Positions 24,001 through 33,015 are shown, numbered from the stretch's first letter. The stretch: DNA of 64,000 nucleotides from Micromonospora phaseoli (GCF_900109115.1 NZ_FNYV01000007.1:186001-250000); one strand, 5' to 3'. The notes: generated by a model from the sequence alone, not told the origin. A program made the numbers and translations.

Positions 24001-24357
24001 TCATACCACCATTCGATCACCGGCCTCCCACGCGATGATCATGAAGACGGTCGCCGACAGCGGCCAGATCCACCACCGTCCGGATGCCCTGCGTCGTCTG
24101 AAGGACAGGACGAGGAACCCGAGAGTGAGCAGGCACGAGGCCGCGGTGGACCACCACCACACCCTGGTGTCGGGGATATAGCGACCGAAGCCGGCGTCCC
24201 AGTAGCGAGGGCTGGTCGCCTGCGAGGAGAACCACACGAGCCCGAGGGCTACCAGCGGCAGGGTCACGCCGGCGACGACCGTGAGAACGACGGAAATTCC
24301 GGTACGCACCGCAACGGCCGCAGCGGGCGGGGCGGAGTCGTCCTCGGCAATGGTCAT
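24001..24357 (-). CDS. Small integral membrane protein, unknown
   Basis: 118 residues with three predicted membrane segments: about 20-42 (ISVVLTVVAGVTLPLVALGLVWF), 68-86 (WWWSTAASCLLTLGFLVLSF) and 94-112 (WWIWPLSATVFMIIAWEAG). ATG 24357 follows GGAGG at 8 bases. It sits on the opposite strand inside the leucine-catabolism cluster. No family recognised. Confidence 0.7.
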   Translation of the reverse strand: MTIAEDDSAPPAAAVAVRTGISVVLTVVAGVTLPLVALGLVWFSSQATSPRYWDAGFGRYIPDTRVWWWSTAASCLLTLGFLVLSFRRRRASGRWWIWPLSATVFMIIAWEAGDRMVV

Positions 24358-24517
24358 GTCTGCGCCTCCAATCGGGCCACGCCCGCCGCCGATGGGCACG
24401 CACGTGTTCCCGATTCGAATTATCACCTCCGATGGCCCGAACCGAAGGGCGGAGTTACGCGCGCTACCGGCGCTTCGGGCGACGGGCTCGCGGACGGGCT
24501 CGCCAATGCGTTAGCCT

Positions 24518-24527
24518 AACGATCGTT
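24518..24527. promoter_or_regulatory. TetR-type operator candidate upstream of the carboxyltransferase
   Basis: Perfect palindrome AACGATCGTT, extended by TTAGCCT on the left and CAGGCC on the right. It is 53 bases before the GTG start of the carboxyltransferase. The A/C-rich half-site with a central CGATCG is typical of TetR operators; the local TetR (20762) is the natural candidate. Confidence 0.6.
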
Positions 24528-24579
24528 CAGGCCGGTCCGTTCACCAGCAGGCGGCCGGCTCAGGTGGTGAGGGGGCGGC

Positions 24580-26112
24580 GTGACGTTCGACGGTGAGGCA
24601 CTGGAGCAGCTGCGCAAGCGCGCCCGGGCCGGCGGTGCGGACAAGTACCACGCGGCGAACGCGGCCAAGGGCAAGCTGTTCGCCCGGGAGCGGGTCGCGC
24701 TGCTGGTCGACGAGGGCAGCTTCGTGGAGGACGGGCTCTACGCCAACGCCCTCGCCGAGGGATTGCCCGCCGACGGCGTGGTCACCGGCACCGCCACCGT
24801 CGACGGCCGTCAGGTCTGCCTGATGGCCAACGACTCGACCGTCAAGGCCGGCAGCTGGGGCGCGCGCACCGTCGAAAAGATCATCCGGATCATCGAGCGG
24901 GCGTACGACACCGGAGTGCCGATGGTCTACCTGGTCGATTCGGCCGGTGCCCGGATCACCGACCAGGTCGAGCTGTTCCCGGGGCGGCGCGGCGCCGGAA
25001 AGATCTTCTGGAACCAGGTGCGTGCCTCCGGCTCGATTCCGCAGGTCTGCGCGCTGTTCGGGCCGAGCGCGGCCGGCGGCGCGTACATTCCCGCGTTCTG
25101 TGACGTGGTGGCCATGGTCGACGGCAACGCCAGCATGTACCTCGGCTCCGACCGGATGGTCGAGATGGTCACCGGCGAGAAGACCACCCTGGAGGCGATG
25201 GGCGGGGCGAAGGTCCACTGCACCGAGTCGGGTGTCGGGCACTTCCTCTGCAAGACCGAGGCCGACGCGCTCGACGTGGTGAAGCGCTACCTGTCGTACC
25301 TGCCGGCGAACTGGACCCAGCAGCCACCGACCGCGCCCGCCGCCAGCGCGCCGGCCACCGTGGACCTCGCCGCGCTGGTGCCGGCGAGCGAGCGGCAGGC
25401 GTTCGACATGCGGCGGTACGTCAAGGGTCTGCTCGACGAGGGCTCCTTCTTCGAGATCCAGGCGCTCTGGGCCAAGGAGCTGACCATCGGCTTCGGCCGG
25501 CTGAACGGCGAGGTCGTCGGCGTGGTCGGCAACAACTCGATGTTCAAGGGGGGCGTGCTCTTCGTCGACTCGGCCGACAAGGCGACCCGGTTCGTGCAGC
25601 TCTGCGACGCGTTCAACGTGCCGCTGCTGTTCCTGTCCGACGTGCCCGGGTTCATGGTCGGCAGCGCGGTGGAGAAGCAGGGCATCATCCGGCACGGCGC
25701 GAAGATGATCACCGCGATCTCCGAGGCGACCGTACCCAAGATCTGCGTGGTGGTCCGTAAGGCGTACGGTGCGGGGCTCTACGCGATGGCCGGGCCGGGG
25801 TTCGAGCCGGACGCCACCATTGCCCTGCCCACCGCGAAGATCGCGGTGATGGGCGCGGAGGCCGCGGTCAACGCGGTGTACGCGAACAAGATCGCCGCGA
25901 TCGAGGACGAGGCTCAGCGGGCCGAGTTCGTCGCGGCGAAGCGGGCGGAGTACGAACGCGACATCGACATCGTCCGGCTCGCCAGCGAACTGGTGATCGA
26001 CGCGATCGTCGAGCCGCACGAGCTGCGGACCGAACTGGTCCGCCGGTTCACCGCCGCGCGCGGCAAACAGCGGCAATTCTCCCGTCGCCGGCACGGCGTC
26101 ACCCCCGTCTGA
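24580..26112 (+). CDS. Acyl-CoA carboxylase carboxyltransferase (beta) subunit
   Basis: 510 residues with N- and C-terminal crotonase-like carboxyltransferase halves. Acyl-CoA/biotin oxyanion loops are FGPSAAGGAYIPAFCD and the GAGLYAMAGPGFEPD region; MYLGSDRMVEMVTGEK and GIIRHGAKMITA are family blocks. It fits methylcrotonyl-/propionyl-CoA carboxylase beta subunits and transfers CO2 from carboxybiotin to an acyl-CoA. GTG 24580. It probably forms an operon with the acyl-CoA dehydrogenase that follows after 101 bases. Confidence 0.93.
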   Translation: MTFDGEALEQLRKRARAGGADKYHAANAAKGKLFARERVALLVDEGSFVEDGLYANALAEGLPADGVVTGTATVDGRQVCLMANDSTVKAGSWGARTVEKIIRIIERAYDTGVPMVYLVDSAGARITDQVELFPGRRGAGKIFWNQVRASGSIPQVCALFGPSAAGGAYIPAFCDVVAMVDGNASMYLGSDRMVEMVTGEKTTLEAMGGAKVHCTESGVGHFLCKTEADALDVVKRYLSYLPANWTQQPPTAPAASAPATVDLAALVPASERQAFDMRRYVKGLLDEGSFFEIQALWAKELTIGFGRLNGEVVGVVGNNSMFKGGVLFVDSADKATRFVQLCDAFNVPLLFLSDVPGFMVGSAVEKQGIIRHGAKMITAISEATVPKICVVVRKAYGAGLYAMAGPGFEPDATIALPTAKIAVMGAEAAVNAVYANKIAAIEDEAQRAEFVAAKRAEYERDIDIVRLASELVIDAIVEPHELRTELVRRFTAARGKQRQFSRRRHGVTPV

Positions 26113-26213
26113 GCCGTCGACCCGGCACCCGCCAGCACCGAACCACCACAGCCAGCACGATCCCGCCCCGGCGTCACGAGCGACCGACGGGCCGCCCACC
26201 CAGGAGGAACCCG

Positions 26214-27368
26214 ATGGACTTCCGGCTCACCGAGGAGCACGAGGCGCTGCGGGACAGCGTGCGGGACTTCGCCCGCGAGGTGGTCGCGCCGGTCATCGCC
26301 GAGCACTACGAGCAGCACACCTTCCCGTACGAGATCATCCGGCAGATGGGCAAGATGGGGCTGTTCGGCCTGCCCTTCGCCGAGGAGTACGGCGGCATGG
26401 GCGGTGACTACTTCGCCCTCTGTCTGGCCCTGGAGGAGCTGGCCCGGGTCGACTCCAGTGTGGCGATCACCCTGGAGGCGGCGGTCTCCCTGGGGGCGAT
26501 GCCGATCTACCGGTTCGGCACCGACGAGCAGCGGGCCCGGTGGCTGCCGAAGCTGCTCAGCGGCGAGGCGCTGGCCGGGTTCGGGCTCACCGAGCCGGGC
26601 TTCGGTTCGGACGCGGCCGGCACCGAGACCCGGGCCGTGCTGGACGAGACGGCGGGCGAGTGGGTGATCAACGGTTCGAAGGCGTTCATCACGAACTCGG
26701 GCACCGACATCACCACCCTGGTCACCGTCACCGCGGTGACCGGCATCCGGCCGGACGGTGCCAAGGAGCTGTCCACCATCATCGTGCCGAGCGGTACGCC
26801 CGGATTCACCGTCGCGCCGGGCTACTCCAAGGTCGGCTGGACCGCCTCGGACACCCATGAGCTGACCTTCGACGACTGCCGGGTGCCGGCGGAGAACCTG
26901 CTCGGCGAGCGCGGTCGGGGCTTCGCCCAGTTCCTGCGCATCCTCGACGAGGGTCGGATCGCCATCGCCGCCCTGGCCGTGGGCCTCGCTCAGGGCTGCA
27001 TCGACGAGTCGATCAAGTACGCGAAGGAGCGCCACGCCTTCGGCCAGCCGATCGGCAACTACCAGGCGATCCAGTTCAAGATCGCCGATATGGAGCTGAA
27101 GGCGTACACGGCGCGGCTGGCCTACTACGACGCCGCGGCCAGGATGCTGGCCGGCGAGCCGTTCAAGCGGCAGGCGGCGATCGCCAAGCTGCACGCCAGC
27201 ACGATCGCCGTGGACAACGCCCGCGAGGCGACCCAGATCCACGGCGGTTACGGCTTCATGAACGAGTACCCGGTGGCCCGCTTCTGGCGGGACTCCAAGA
27301 TCCTGGAGATCGGCGAGGGCACCTCCGAGGTGCAGCGCATGATCATCGCTCGCGACCTGGGTATGTGA
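26214..27368 (+). CDS. Acyl-CoA dehydrogenase (isovaleryl-CoA dehydrogenase-like)
   Basis: 384 residues. FGLTEPGFGSDAAGTETRA is the FAD/substrate signature and INGSKAFITNSGTD the mid-domain. ASTIAVDNAREATQIHGGYGFMNEYPVARFWRDSKILEIGEGTSEVQRMIIAR contains the C-terminal signature, with Glu of GEGTSE at the catalytic position of most short-chain enzymes. ATG 26214 follows CAGGAGGAACCC. In this context the likely reaction is isovaleryl-CoA to methylcrotonyl-CoA. Confidence 0.92.
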   Translation: MDFRLTEEHEALRDSVRDFAREVVAPVIAEHYEQHTFPYEIIRQMGKMGLFGLPFAEEYGGMGGDYFALCLALEELARVDSSVAITLEAAVSLGAMPIYRFGTDEQRARWLPKLLSGEALAGFGLTEPGFGSDAAGTETRAVLDETAGEWVINGSKAFITNSGTDITTLVTVTAVTGIRPDGAKELSTIIVPSGTPGFTVAPGYSKVGWTASDTHELTFDDCRVPAENLLGERGRGFAQFLRILDEGRIAIAALAVGLAQGCIDESIKYAKERHAFGQPIGNYQAIQFKIADMELKAYTARLAYYDAAARMLAGEPFKRQAAIAKLHASTIAVDNAREATQIHGGYGFMNEYPVARFWRDSKILEIGEGTSEVQRMIIARDLGM

Positions 27369-27378
27369 GTACTCCGCC

Positions 27379-28725
27379 TCAGCCGTTCGTGGCGGTCGGG
27401 GCCAGCCAGGAGCGCAGGGTTTCTGCCGCCCCGGCCGGCACCGCCGAGCCCGCCATCTCCTGATCGGCCTGGACGAGCACAGCGCGGGCGTCGACACGTT
27501 CGCCGTCCGGGTCGATCAGGACGCCCCGGACTGCCGGGTGCGCCAACCGCCAACCGCGCCGCAGCAGGTTCTCCTCCACCAGCCACACCAGCGCGCCGGG
27601 CGGTTCCTTGGTCTGGTAGTCGCGGGGGTCGTCGGACAACTCGCTCACCGGCACGCCCATGGCCGCGGCCAGCACCTCCCTGGGGCGGGTGCGGATTACC
27701 TCGAATACCTCCAGGTCATCGACGGCGTCCCGACCCAGCACCAAGGTGACATCGTCGCGCACGGAATCGGCGTCCTTTACCGCGCGCTGCCGCCACCAGC
27801 TGCGCGGTGAGTCGGCAAAGCTGAACCAGCGGATGTGGCGCGGGTAGGGGATCCCCATCAGCTGGCGGACCAGGCGGCGACGCTCCCTCTCCGACAGCGG
27901 AGCGATCGGCACCGGATCGGCGGCTGGTGTCGCTCGCAGCGGCGCGTCGCCGAGGGCGCGTAATGCGATGGAGAGCCGGGGGTGGATGGTGGCCAGCACC
28001 AAAGCGTCGTCGGCGTCCCAGTCGGATTCGCCGAGGCCGTGGCGCAGCGCGTGACACCAGCCGTCGTCGATGTCGCTGATTCCCACCTCGACGGGCCGCC
28101 ACCAACGGTGTTCCGGAATCCCGGAGTGCTCCAGAAACTCGGCGTACTCGTCGGAGACGATGCTCGCCAGTGCGAACGCGCGGGCCGCGGGATCCACGCC
28201 GCCGGCCGCGAGCACGGCCGCCTCGTCGGCCTCGCGTTGCACCTCGGCCGCGAAGTCGGCGAGCCTGTTCCGCAGCTCGGTGGCTCGTCGCAGACCACGC
28301 CCGTGCTCGTACGACTCCGCCTGGACGGCATCGGTCCAGAGGTCGAGTAGGCCGTTGACCAGGCCGGCGTGGCGGTAGCGGAGCAGCGCGAGTCGATGAC
28401 CGACCAGCGCCCGCAGCTCGCCGGCGGCGAGGCAGGCCAGCAGCGGTAGCCCGATCAGCAGATGCCGCTGCCGGTATGTCACCGACAGGTCGACGGTCGG
28501 CGCCGCGGTGAACAGCACCCGGCTGGGCATCGGCGTGCCCAGCCTCCGTGCGGTCTCCCTGACGAGCGCGTACAGCTCCGGGTTCGTCTCGGGTGTGACC
28601 GGCACTCCGCCCTGGTTGCCGACGAGATGCCGGGCCAGCATCCAGCGGGCGTGCCAGACGCCGAGGGCGCCTGGCACCCGGTCGTACGACATGGTCTGCA
28701 TTCTCACCGTGACCCGATCACTCAT
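27379..28725 (-). CDS. M48-like protein with degenerate metal site
   Basis: 448 residues. Residues 50-170 resemble an M48-type peptidase domain (RETARRLGTPMPSRVLFTAAPTV then LLIGLPLLACLAAGELRALVGHRLALLRYRHAG). The HExxH position reads HRLAL (110-114), while a following READEAAVLAAGG (164-176) keeps the usual E-x-D zone. Catalysis is therefore unlikely. The C-terminal 250 residues are not recognised. ATG 28725 is tentative because no strong ribosome site is seen. Divergent from a STAND regulator gene; convergent with the acyl-CoA dehydrogenase, 10 bases apart. Confidence 0.7.
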   Translation of the reverse strand: MSDRVTVRMQTMSYDRVPGALGVWHARWMLARHLVGNQGGVPVTPETNPELYALVRETARRLGTPMPSRVLFTAAPTVDLSVTYRQRHLLIGLPLLACLAAGELRALVGHRLALLRYRHAGLVNGLLDLWTDAVQAESYEHGRGLRRATELRNRLADFAAEVQREADEAAVLAAGGVDPAARAFALASIVSDEYAEFLEHSGIPEHRWWRPVEVGISDIDDGWCHALRHGLGESDWDADDALVLATIHPRLSIALRALGDAPLRATPAADPVPIAPLSERERRRLVRQLMGIPYPRHIRWFSFADSPRSWWRQRAVKDADSVRDDVTLVLGRDAVDDLEVFEVIRTRPREVLAAAMGVPVSELSDDPRDYQTKEPPGALVWLVEENLLRRGWRLAHPAVRGVLIDPDGERVDARAVLVQADQEMAGSAVPAGAAETLRSWLAPTATNG

Positions 28726-28923
28726 CAATGAAAGTGCTGCACACCCGCACCCGTGGGGCTCGCGGCCGATCCTCACCTGCGGCCACGACAGACCATATGG
28801 ACGAGATCGGAAAAGGTCAGTGGCCGTTCGTCCAGCGCCCGAGTCCGATCGGTCCTGTCAGGTTTCGGCACGGGGTCGTCGGGTGGCCGACGATCCCGTG
28901 TCCGATGTCGGGCCTGGCCCGTA

Positions 28924-31563
28924 ATGTCCCTGCCCATGACGTCGGGTCATGATCGTCCCTCCGGTCCGCCCGCGCACGCCGGCCTGCCGGAGCTGTTGCG
29001 GGCCCACCGCCTGGCAGCCGGCTCCACCCAGGCCGACCTGGCGGCCCGCGCCGGCGTCGGCGTACGTACGGTCCGCGACCTGGAACGCGGCCGTTCCTCG
29101 CGGCCGCAGCGCACCACCGTCGAGTTGCTCGCCGAGGCGCTCGGACTGACCGGGGCGGCCCGCCGGGCGTTCCTGGCCGCCGCCCGTGGCGGTGGCACCG
29201 CGACCCCAGAGCCCGACGCCGTCACGCCACCGCGGCTGCCGCCCCCGCCTGAACTGATCGGCCGCGAGCGCGACGTCACCGAGCTGGCCACGCTCCTGAC
29301 CGAGCCGCGCGGCCCTCAGGTGGTGAGTTTGGTGGGGCTGGCCGGTGTCGGTAAGACGGCGCTGGCGTTGGCGGCGGTGCATGCTGTCGCTCCCGCCCAC
29401 CCCGGTGGTGCCGCCGGGGTGCTCATCGGTGCCGGCTCGGACGCCGCCGACGTGCTCGCCGCCTCGATGACGGTCTTCGGTACCGCCCGGGTCACCGAAC
29501 TGGCCGCCCGACTCGGCGACCGGCGTGCCCTGCTGCTGGTGGATGCCGCCGAACGGGCGGCTGACCCGGTGGCCGGGACGCTGCAGCGGCTCGTCAACGC
29601 GGTGCCGTCGCTGCGGGTGCTCGTCACCGGCCGGCACCCGGTGGGGCTGCCCGGTGAGTGGGTGCGCCCGGTGTCACCGCTGGAGGTACCGCCGCCGGGC
29701 GACACCGACCCCGCGACGCTCGCCGGTTACCCGGCGGTCGCGCTGTTCACCGCGCGGCTGGCCCAGGTCCGGCGGGAACCGCCGTCGGATGACGAGTTGC
29801 CGGCGCTGGCGGCGCTGGTCCGACGGCTGGGCGGGCTGCCGCTGGCCATCGAGCTGATGGCGGCACGCGGCCGACTGCTCGACCTCACCGAACTGCTCGA
29901 CCGGTACGGCGACCGCGTACTGGACCTGGACACCTCGGGCGCCACTCGCAGCGGCTGGGAGGCGGGAGCGCGGGGCGAGGACGCTCAGCCGGCGGTGGCG
30001 GAGACGCTGCGTGACGCGGTGGCAACCAGCTACCGTCTGCTCGCCGCCGAGGAGCGGGCGGCGCTGCGCCGGCTCGCCGCGTTCGGCAACCGGTGGTCGG
30101 TCGACCTGGCTGAGGAGATGCTCGCCGGCACAGCCGTCACCGTCGACCCCGTCGCACTGTTGAACCGGTTTCTCGAACTGGGCCTGCTGAACGTACGCGG
30201 TGGTGGTTCGTTCCGGTTCCGGCTGGTCGACGCGGTCCGGGACTACGCCGTCGAGCAGGCGTCGGGCACCGGCGAGTCGACCGTGATCCGCCGCCGGCAC
30301 GCCCGGGTGGTCACCCGGATGGTGGAGCGGACCGCGTCCGGCCTGACCGGCGCTGGTGCCAGCGCCGCCGCGCGTCGTCTGGACGAGGTCACCGGCGACA
30401 TCACCTCGGCGCTGGCGTACGCGGCGGTCGACGATCCACTGACCGCGCTGCGCCTGGCGGCGAGCCTGCCACGCTGGTGGCGGCTGCGCGGGCGGGACGT
30501 GCTGGGTCGGCACTGGTTGCTGCGGCTGCTCGCCGACCCGCGTACCGCCGACGCCGATCCGGCGGTGCGGGCGTGGGCCTCGGTCGGCGTCGCCATGCTC
30601 GCCGCCGAACACGGCGCGGCCGCAGCCGAGGTGCCGACAGCCCGCACGGCGCTGGCGGAGTTCCGGCGGCTCGGTGACGTTCCCGGCGAGTTGGAGGCGC
30701 GTACCGTGCTGGGTGCCCTGTTGGCCGCGACGGACCGACCCGGGCCGGCGCGCGAGCAGGCGGAGGCGGTGCTCGCCCTGGCGAGCGAGCACGGCCTGGT
30801 ACGGCAGACGGCGGTCGCGCAGCATCACCTGGCCTGGCACGAGATCAGACTCGCTGACCTGCCGGCCGCCCGGCGCCGGTTGGCCGCTGTGGACCGCCTC
30901 GGCGGGCAGTGCGCGGAGCAGCAACTGCGGGTGCTGGCGCGGGGCACGGTGGCGGAGGTGTTCCGCCTCGAAGGCCGGTACGCCGACGCGGTGGACGAGG
31001 CGCGGCGGGTGCTGACGGCGCTCGCCGACCTGGGCACGCCGCGGCATCGGCGGCAGGTGCTCGGCACGCTGGGGCTGGCGCTGGCACAGGACGGCCGGGC
31101 GGCCGAGGCCACCAGGGTACTCGTCGAGCTGCGCCCGCTCGACGGAGCCGGCGCGCTCATCGAGGGTCATCTGGCGCTGCACCGGGGTGACCGGGAGGTC
31201 GCTGCGGAGTGGTTCGCCGCCGCGGCCGAGCCGGACGGCACCGGCCGGGATTGGCGAACGGTGGTGGAGGCCCTGGTGGGCCTGGCCGCCAGCACCGCCG
31301 ACCCGACCGTCCTGGACCGGCTGGACCTGGCCTGCCGCAACGGCGGAATCCGGCTGCTGCGACAGGAGGAGGAGTTGCTCTACGTCCTGTCGGTGAACCG
31401 GAACCGGCGCACTACGGACGGAGCCGTGAGGCACGGCCGGCCGGGCGAGACGCCCGGCCAACCGGCGGCAGGGACGGGGGTTGCGCGGACGAGGAAGCCC
31501 CCTGTTGCCACCCCTCGCTCATCGCCCGCGCCCCCCACTGCACCCCCGCTGCAGCGAGATTAG
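28924..31563 (+). CDS. XRE HTH / NB-ARC STAND NTPase with TPR-like repeats
   Basis: 879 residues. The N-terminal XRE helix-turn-helix (LLRAHRLAAGSTQADLAARAGVGVRTVRDLERG) is at about 22-60. The NTPase core carries Walker A GLAGVGKTALAL near 143, Walker B ALLLVDAAE near 200, and GLPLAIELMA near 300. A winged-helix segment follows, then about 350 residues of Ala/Leu-rich helical repeats (TPR-like), and a low-complexity Pro/Arg tail from about 825. It resembles SARP-less AfsR-type regulators. ATG 28924 chosen; ATG 28936 also possible. Confidence 0.85.
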   Translation: MSLPMTSGHDRPSGPPAHAGLPELLRAHRLAAGSTQADLAARAGVGVRTVRDLERGRSSRPQRTTVELLAEALGLTGAARRAFLAAARGGGTATPEPDAVTPPRLPPPPELIGRERDVTELATLLTEPRGPQVVSLVGLAGVGKTALALAAVHAVAPAHPGGAAGVLIGAGSDAADVLAASMTVFGTARVTELAARLGDRRALLLVDAAERAADPVAGTLQRLVNAVPSLRVLVTGRHPVGLPGEWVRPVSPLEVPPPGDTDPATLAGYPAVALFTARLAQVRREPPSDDELPALAALVRRLGGLPLAIELMAARGRLLDLTELLDRYGDRVLDLDTSGATRSGWEAGARGEDAQPAVAETLRDAVATSYRLLAAEERAALRRLAAFGNRWSVDLAEEMLAGTAVTVDPVALLNRFLELGLLNVRGGGSFRFRLVDAVRDYAVEQASGTGESTVIRRRHARVVTRMVERTASGLTGAGASAAARRLDEVTGDITSALAYAAVDDPLTALRLAASLPRWWRLRGRDVLGRHWLLRLLADPRTADADPAVRAWASVGVAMLAAEHGAAAAEVPTARTALAEFRRLGDVPGELEARTVLGALLAATDRPGPAREQAEAVLALASEHGLVRQTAVAQHHLAWHEIRLADLPAARRRLAAVDRLGGQCAEQQLRVLARGTVAEVFRLEGRYADAVDEARRVLTALADLGTPRHRRQVLGTLGLALAQDGRAAEATRVLVELRPLDGAGALIEGHLALHRGDREVAAEWFAAAAEPDGTGRDWRTVVEALVGLAASTADPTVLDRLDLACRNGGIRLLRQEEELLYVLSVNRNRRTTDGAVRHGRPGETPGQPAAGTGVARTRKPPVATPRSSPAPPTAPPLQRD

Positions 31564-31730
31564 CCAGCGCCCGGCAACGAATCTGTCGGGTTTGGCGGGC
31601 TATCGCCCATTGTTCACTTGGTTCTGCCGGTCTTTCTGCCGGTGACGTCACGCTCGGCTTGCCGCCCGTACACGCTCGGCTGGCTGTCCGTGCGCCGACG
31701 GCCGGGCCCGGCGATGACGGGCGGCGCCCG

Positions 31731-32318
31731 TCAGGGATCGACCCTGGCGGCGGTCGCCTCGTGCTCGGACGCCGGCCCGCTCTCGGTCGGGTCGTCGCAC
31801 CCGGTCGGAGTCTCGCCCCGACCCGTGGTCTCGTCCTCGGCGGGGGCGGAGTTGCTGCCGGCGGTGGCGCAGGGATGGACGGCGTCCCGCACCCGACGAA
31901 GGCCGTCGAGCAGTGCGTTCAGCGCCGGCGGATCGAGTTGGCCGGTGAACCAGTCCTCGATGAGTTGGAGATGCCCGGGCAGGCTCTCGTCGAGCCGGCG
32001 TAGGCCGGCGGGCGTCACGACCGCGTACGAGCTGCGTCGGTCGGAGGGGCAGGCGCGTCGGGCGATCAACCCGTCGCGTTCCATCCGATCCACGACTCGG
32101 GTGACGCCACTGGTGGAGAGCGAGGTCTGGGCGGCGAGATCGGTCATCCGCAGCTGGTTGCCGGGGGACCGGGAGAGCCGGGTCAGCACTTCGAACTCGA
32201 CCGGTGACAGGCCGTGTTCTTCGAGCTGTTTGGCGAACCGGGCAGACAGCCCGGCATGTACCTCGAAGAGCAGGCCCACGGCCGTGATCCGAGGGTCGTC
32301 GAACACGTTCGGGTTCAC
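31731..32318 (-). CDS. MarR-family regulator
   Basis: 195 residues. The winged helix (SPVEFEVLTRLSRSPGNQLRMTDLAAQTSLSTSGVTRVVDRMERDGLIARRACPSDRRSSYAVVTPAG) covers about 37-105. The DRR wing is intact. The last 50 residues are an acidic, disordered tail with two Cys (HPCATAG; PTGCDDP), unusual for MarR. GTG 32318. It is divergent from yceI and probably controls it through the short shared promoter region. Confidence 0.9.
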   Translation of the reverse strand: MNPNVFDDPRITAVGLLFEVHAGLSARFAKQLEEHGLSPVEFEVLTRLSRSPGNQLRMTDLAAQTSLSTSGVTRVVDRMERDGLIARRACPSDRRSSYAVVTPAGLRRLDESLPGHLQLIEDWFTGQLDPPALNALLDGLRRVRDAVHPCATAGSNSAPAEDETTGRGETPTGCDDPTESGPASEHEATAARVDP

Positions 32319-32338
32319 CAGCCCATCCTACCAGTAAC

Positions 32339-32369
32339 TTGACACAAGGAATATTGCGGAGGCTATAGT
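32339..32369 (+). promoter_or_regulatory. Sigma-70-type promoter for the YceI gene with overlapping palindrome
   Basis: -35 TTGACA at 32339-32344 and -10 TATAGT at 32364-32369, 19-base spacer. The -35 lies inside ACTTGACACAAGG (CTTG-ACA-CAAG inverted repeat), a plausible MarR operator. Confidence 0.6.
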
Positions 32370-32420
32370 TGCTGACGCAGCCGTTGGGCTACTAAACAAT
32401 CTCCCGGAAGGCAGTCTCTC

Positions 32421-33002
32421 ATGACCAGCAGCACCGAGTCGGTTACCCGCGAGTGGAACGGCCTCACCATCCCGGCGGCCGGCACCTACCTGCTGGATGC
32501 GGCGCACAAGCGGGTCGGCTTCGTCGCCCGGCACATGATGGTAAGCAAGGTGCGCGGTGAGTTCGCCGACGCGAGCGCCACCATCACCATCGCCGAGGAG
32601 CCGCTGGAGTCCTCGGTCTCCGCCACCATCCAGGCAGCCAGCATCAACACCGCCCAGGCCGACCGCGATGCGCACCTGCGCAGCCCGGAGTTCCTCGACG
32701 CCGAGAAGTTCGCCACGCTGGAGTACCGCAGCACGGGCGTGAAGTCGCACGAGGGCAACGAGTTCGTCCTGGCCGGCGAGTTGACCATCAAGGACGTGAC
32801 TCGTCCGGTCGAGCTGAAGGTCGAGTTCGAGGGCGTCGGCCGCAGCCCCTTCGGCCAGGACATCTTCGGCTTCTCCGCGAGCGCCGAGATCGACCGTGAG
32901 GAGTTCGGCCTGACCTGGAACGTCGCCCTGGAGTCCGGCGGTGTGCTGGTCGGCAAGAAGATCAAGATTGAGATCGAGGGCGAGGCCATCCGCCAGGCCT
33001 GA
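32421..33002 (+). CDS. YceI-family lipocalin-like protein
   Basis: 193 residues with the YceI pattern: AGTYLLDAAHKRVGFVARHMMVSKVRGEF, AQADRDAHLRSPEFLDAEKFATLEYRS, ELTIKDVTRPVELKVEFEG and ASAEIDREEFGLTWN. The beta-barrel binds polyisoprenoid-like lipids. No signal peptide, so cytoplasmic, as is common in actinobacteria. ATG 32421 follows CCGGAAGGCAG. It is often paired with a MarR regulator, as here. Confidence 0.93.
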   Translation: MTSSTESVTREWNGLTIPAAGTYLLDAAHKRVGFVARHMMVSKVRGEFADASATITIAEEPLESSVSATIQAASINTAQADRDAHLRSPEFLDAEKFATLEYRSTGVKSHEGNEFVLAGELTIKDVTRPVELKVEFEGVGRSPFGQDIFGFSASAEIDREEFGLTWNVALESGGVLVGKKIKIEIEGEAIRQA

Positions 33003-33015
33003 ACCCCGTACCGCC

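Noticed and set aside
28753..28923. N-terminal extension of the STAND protein
   Set aside because: The upstream frame is open but lies in the AT-richer promoter region shared with the divergent gene, and the XRE domain begins shortly after ATG 28924.
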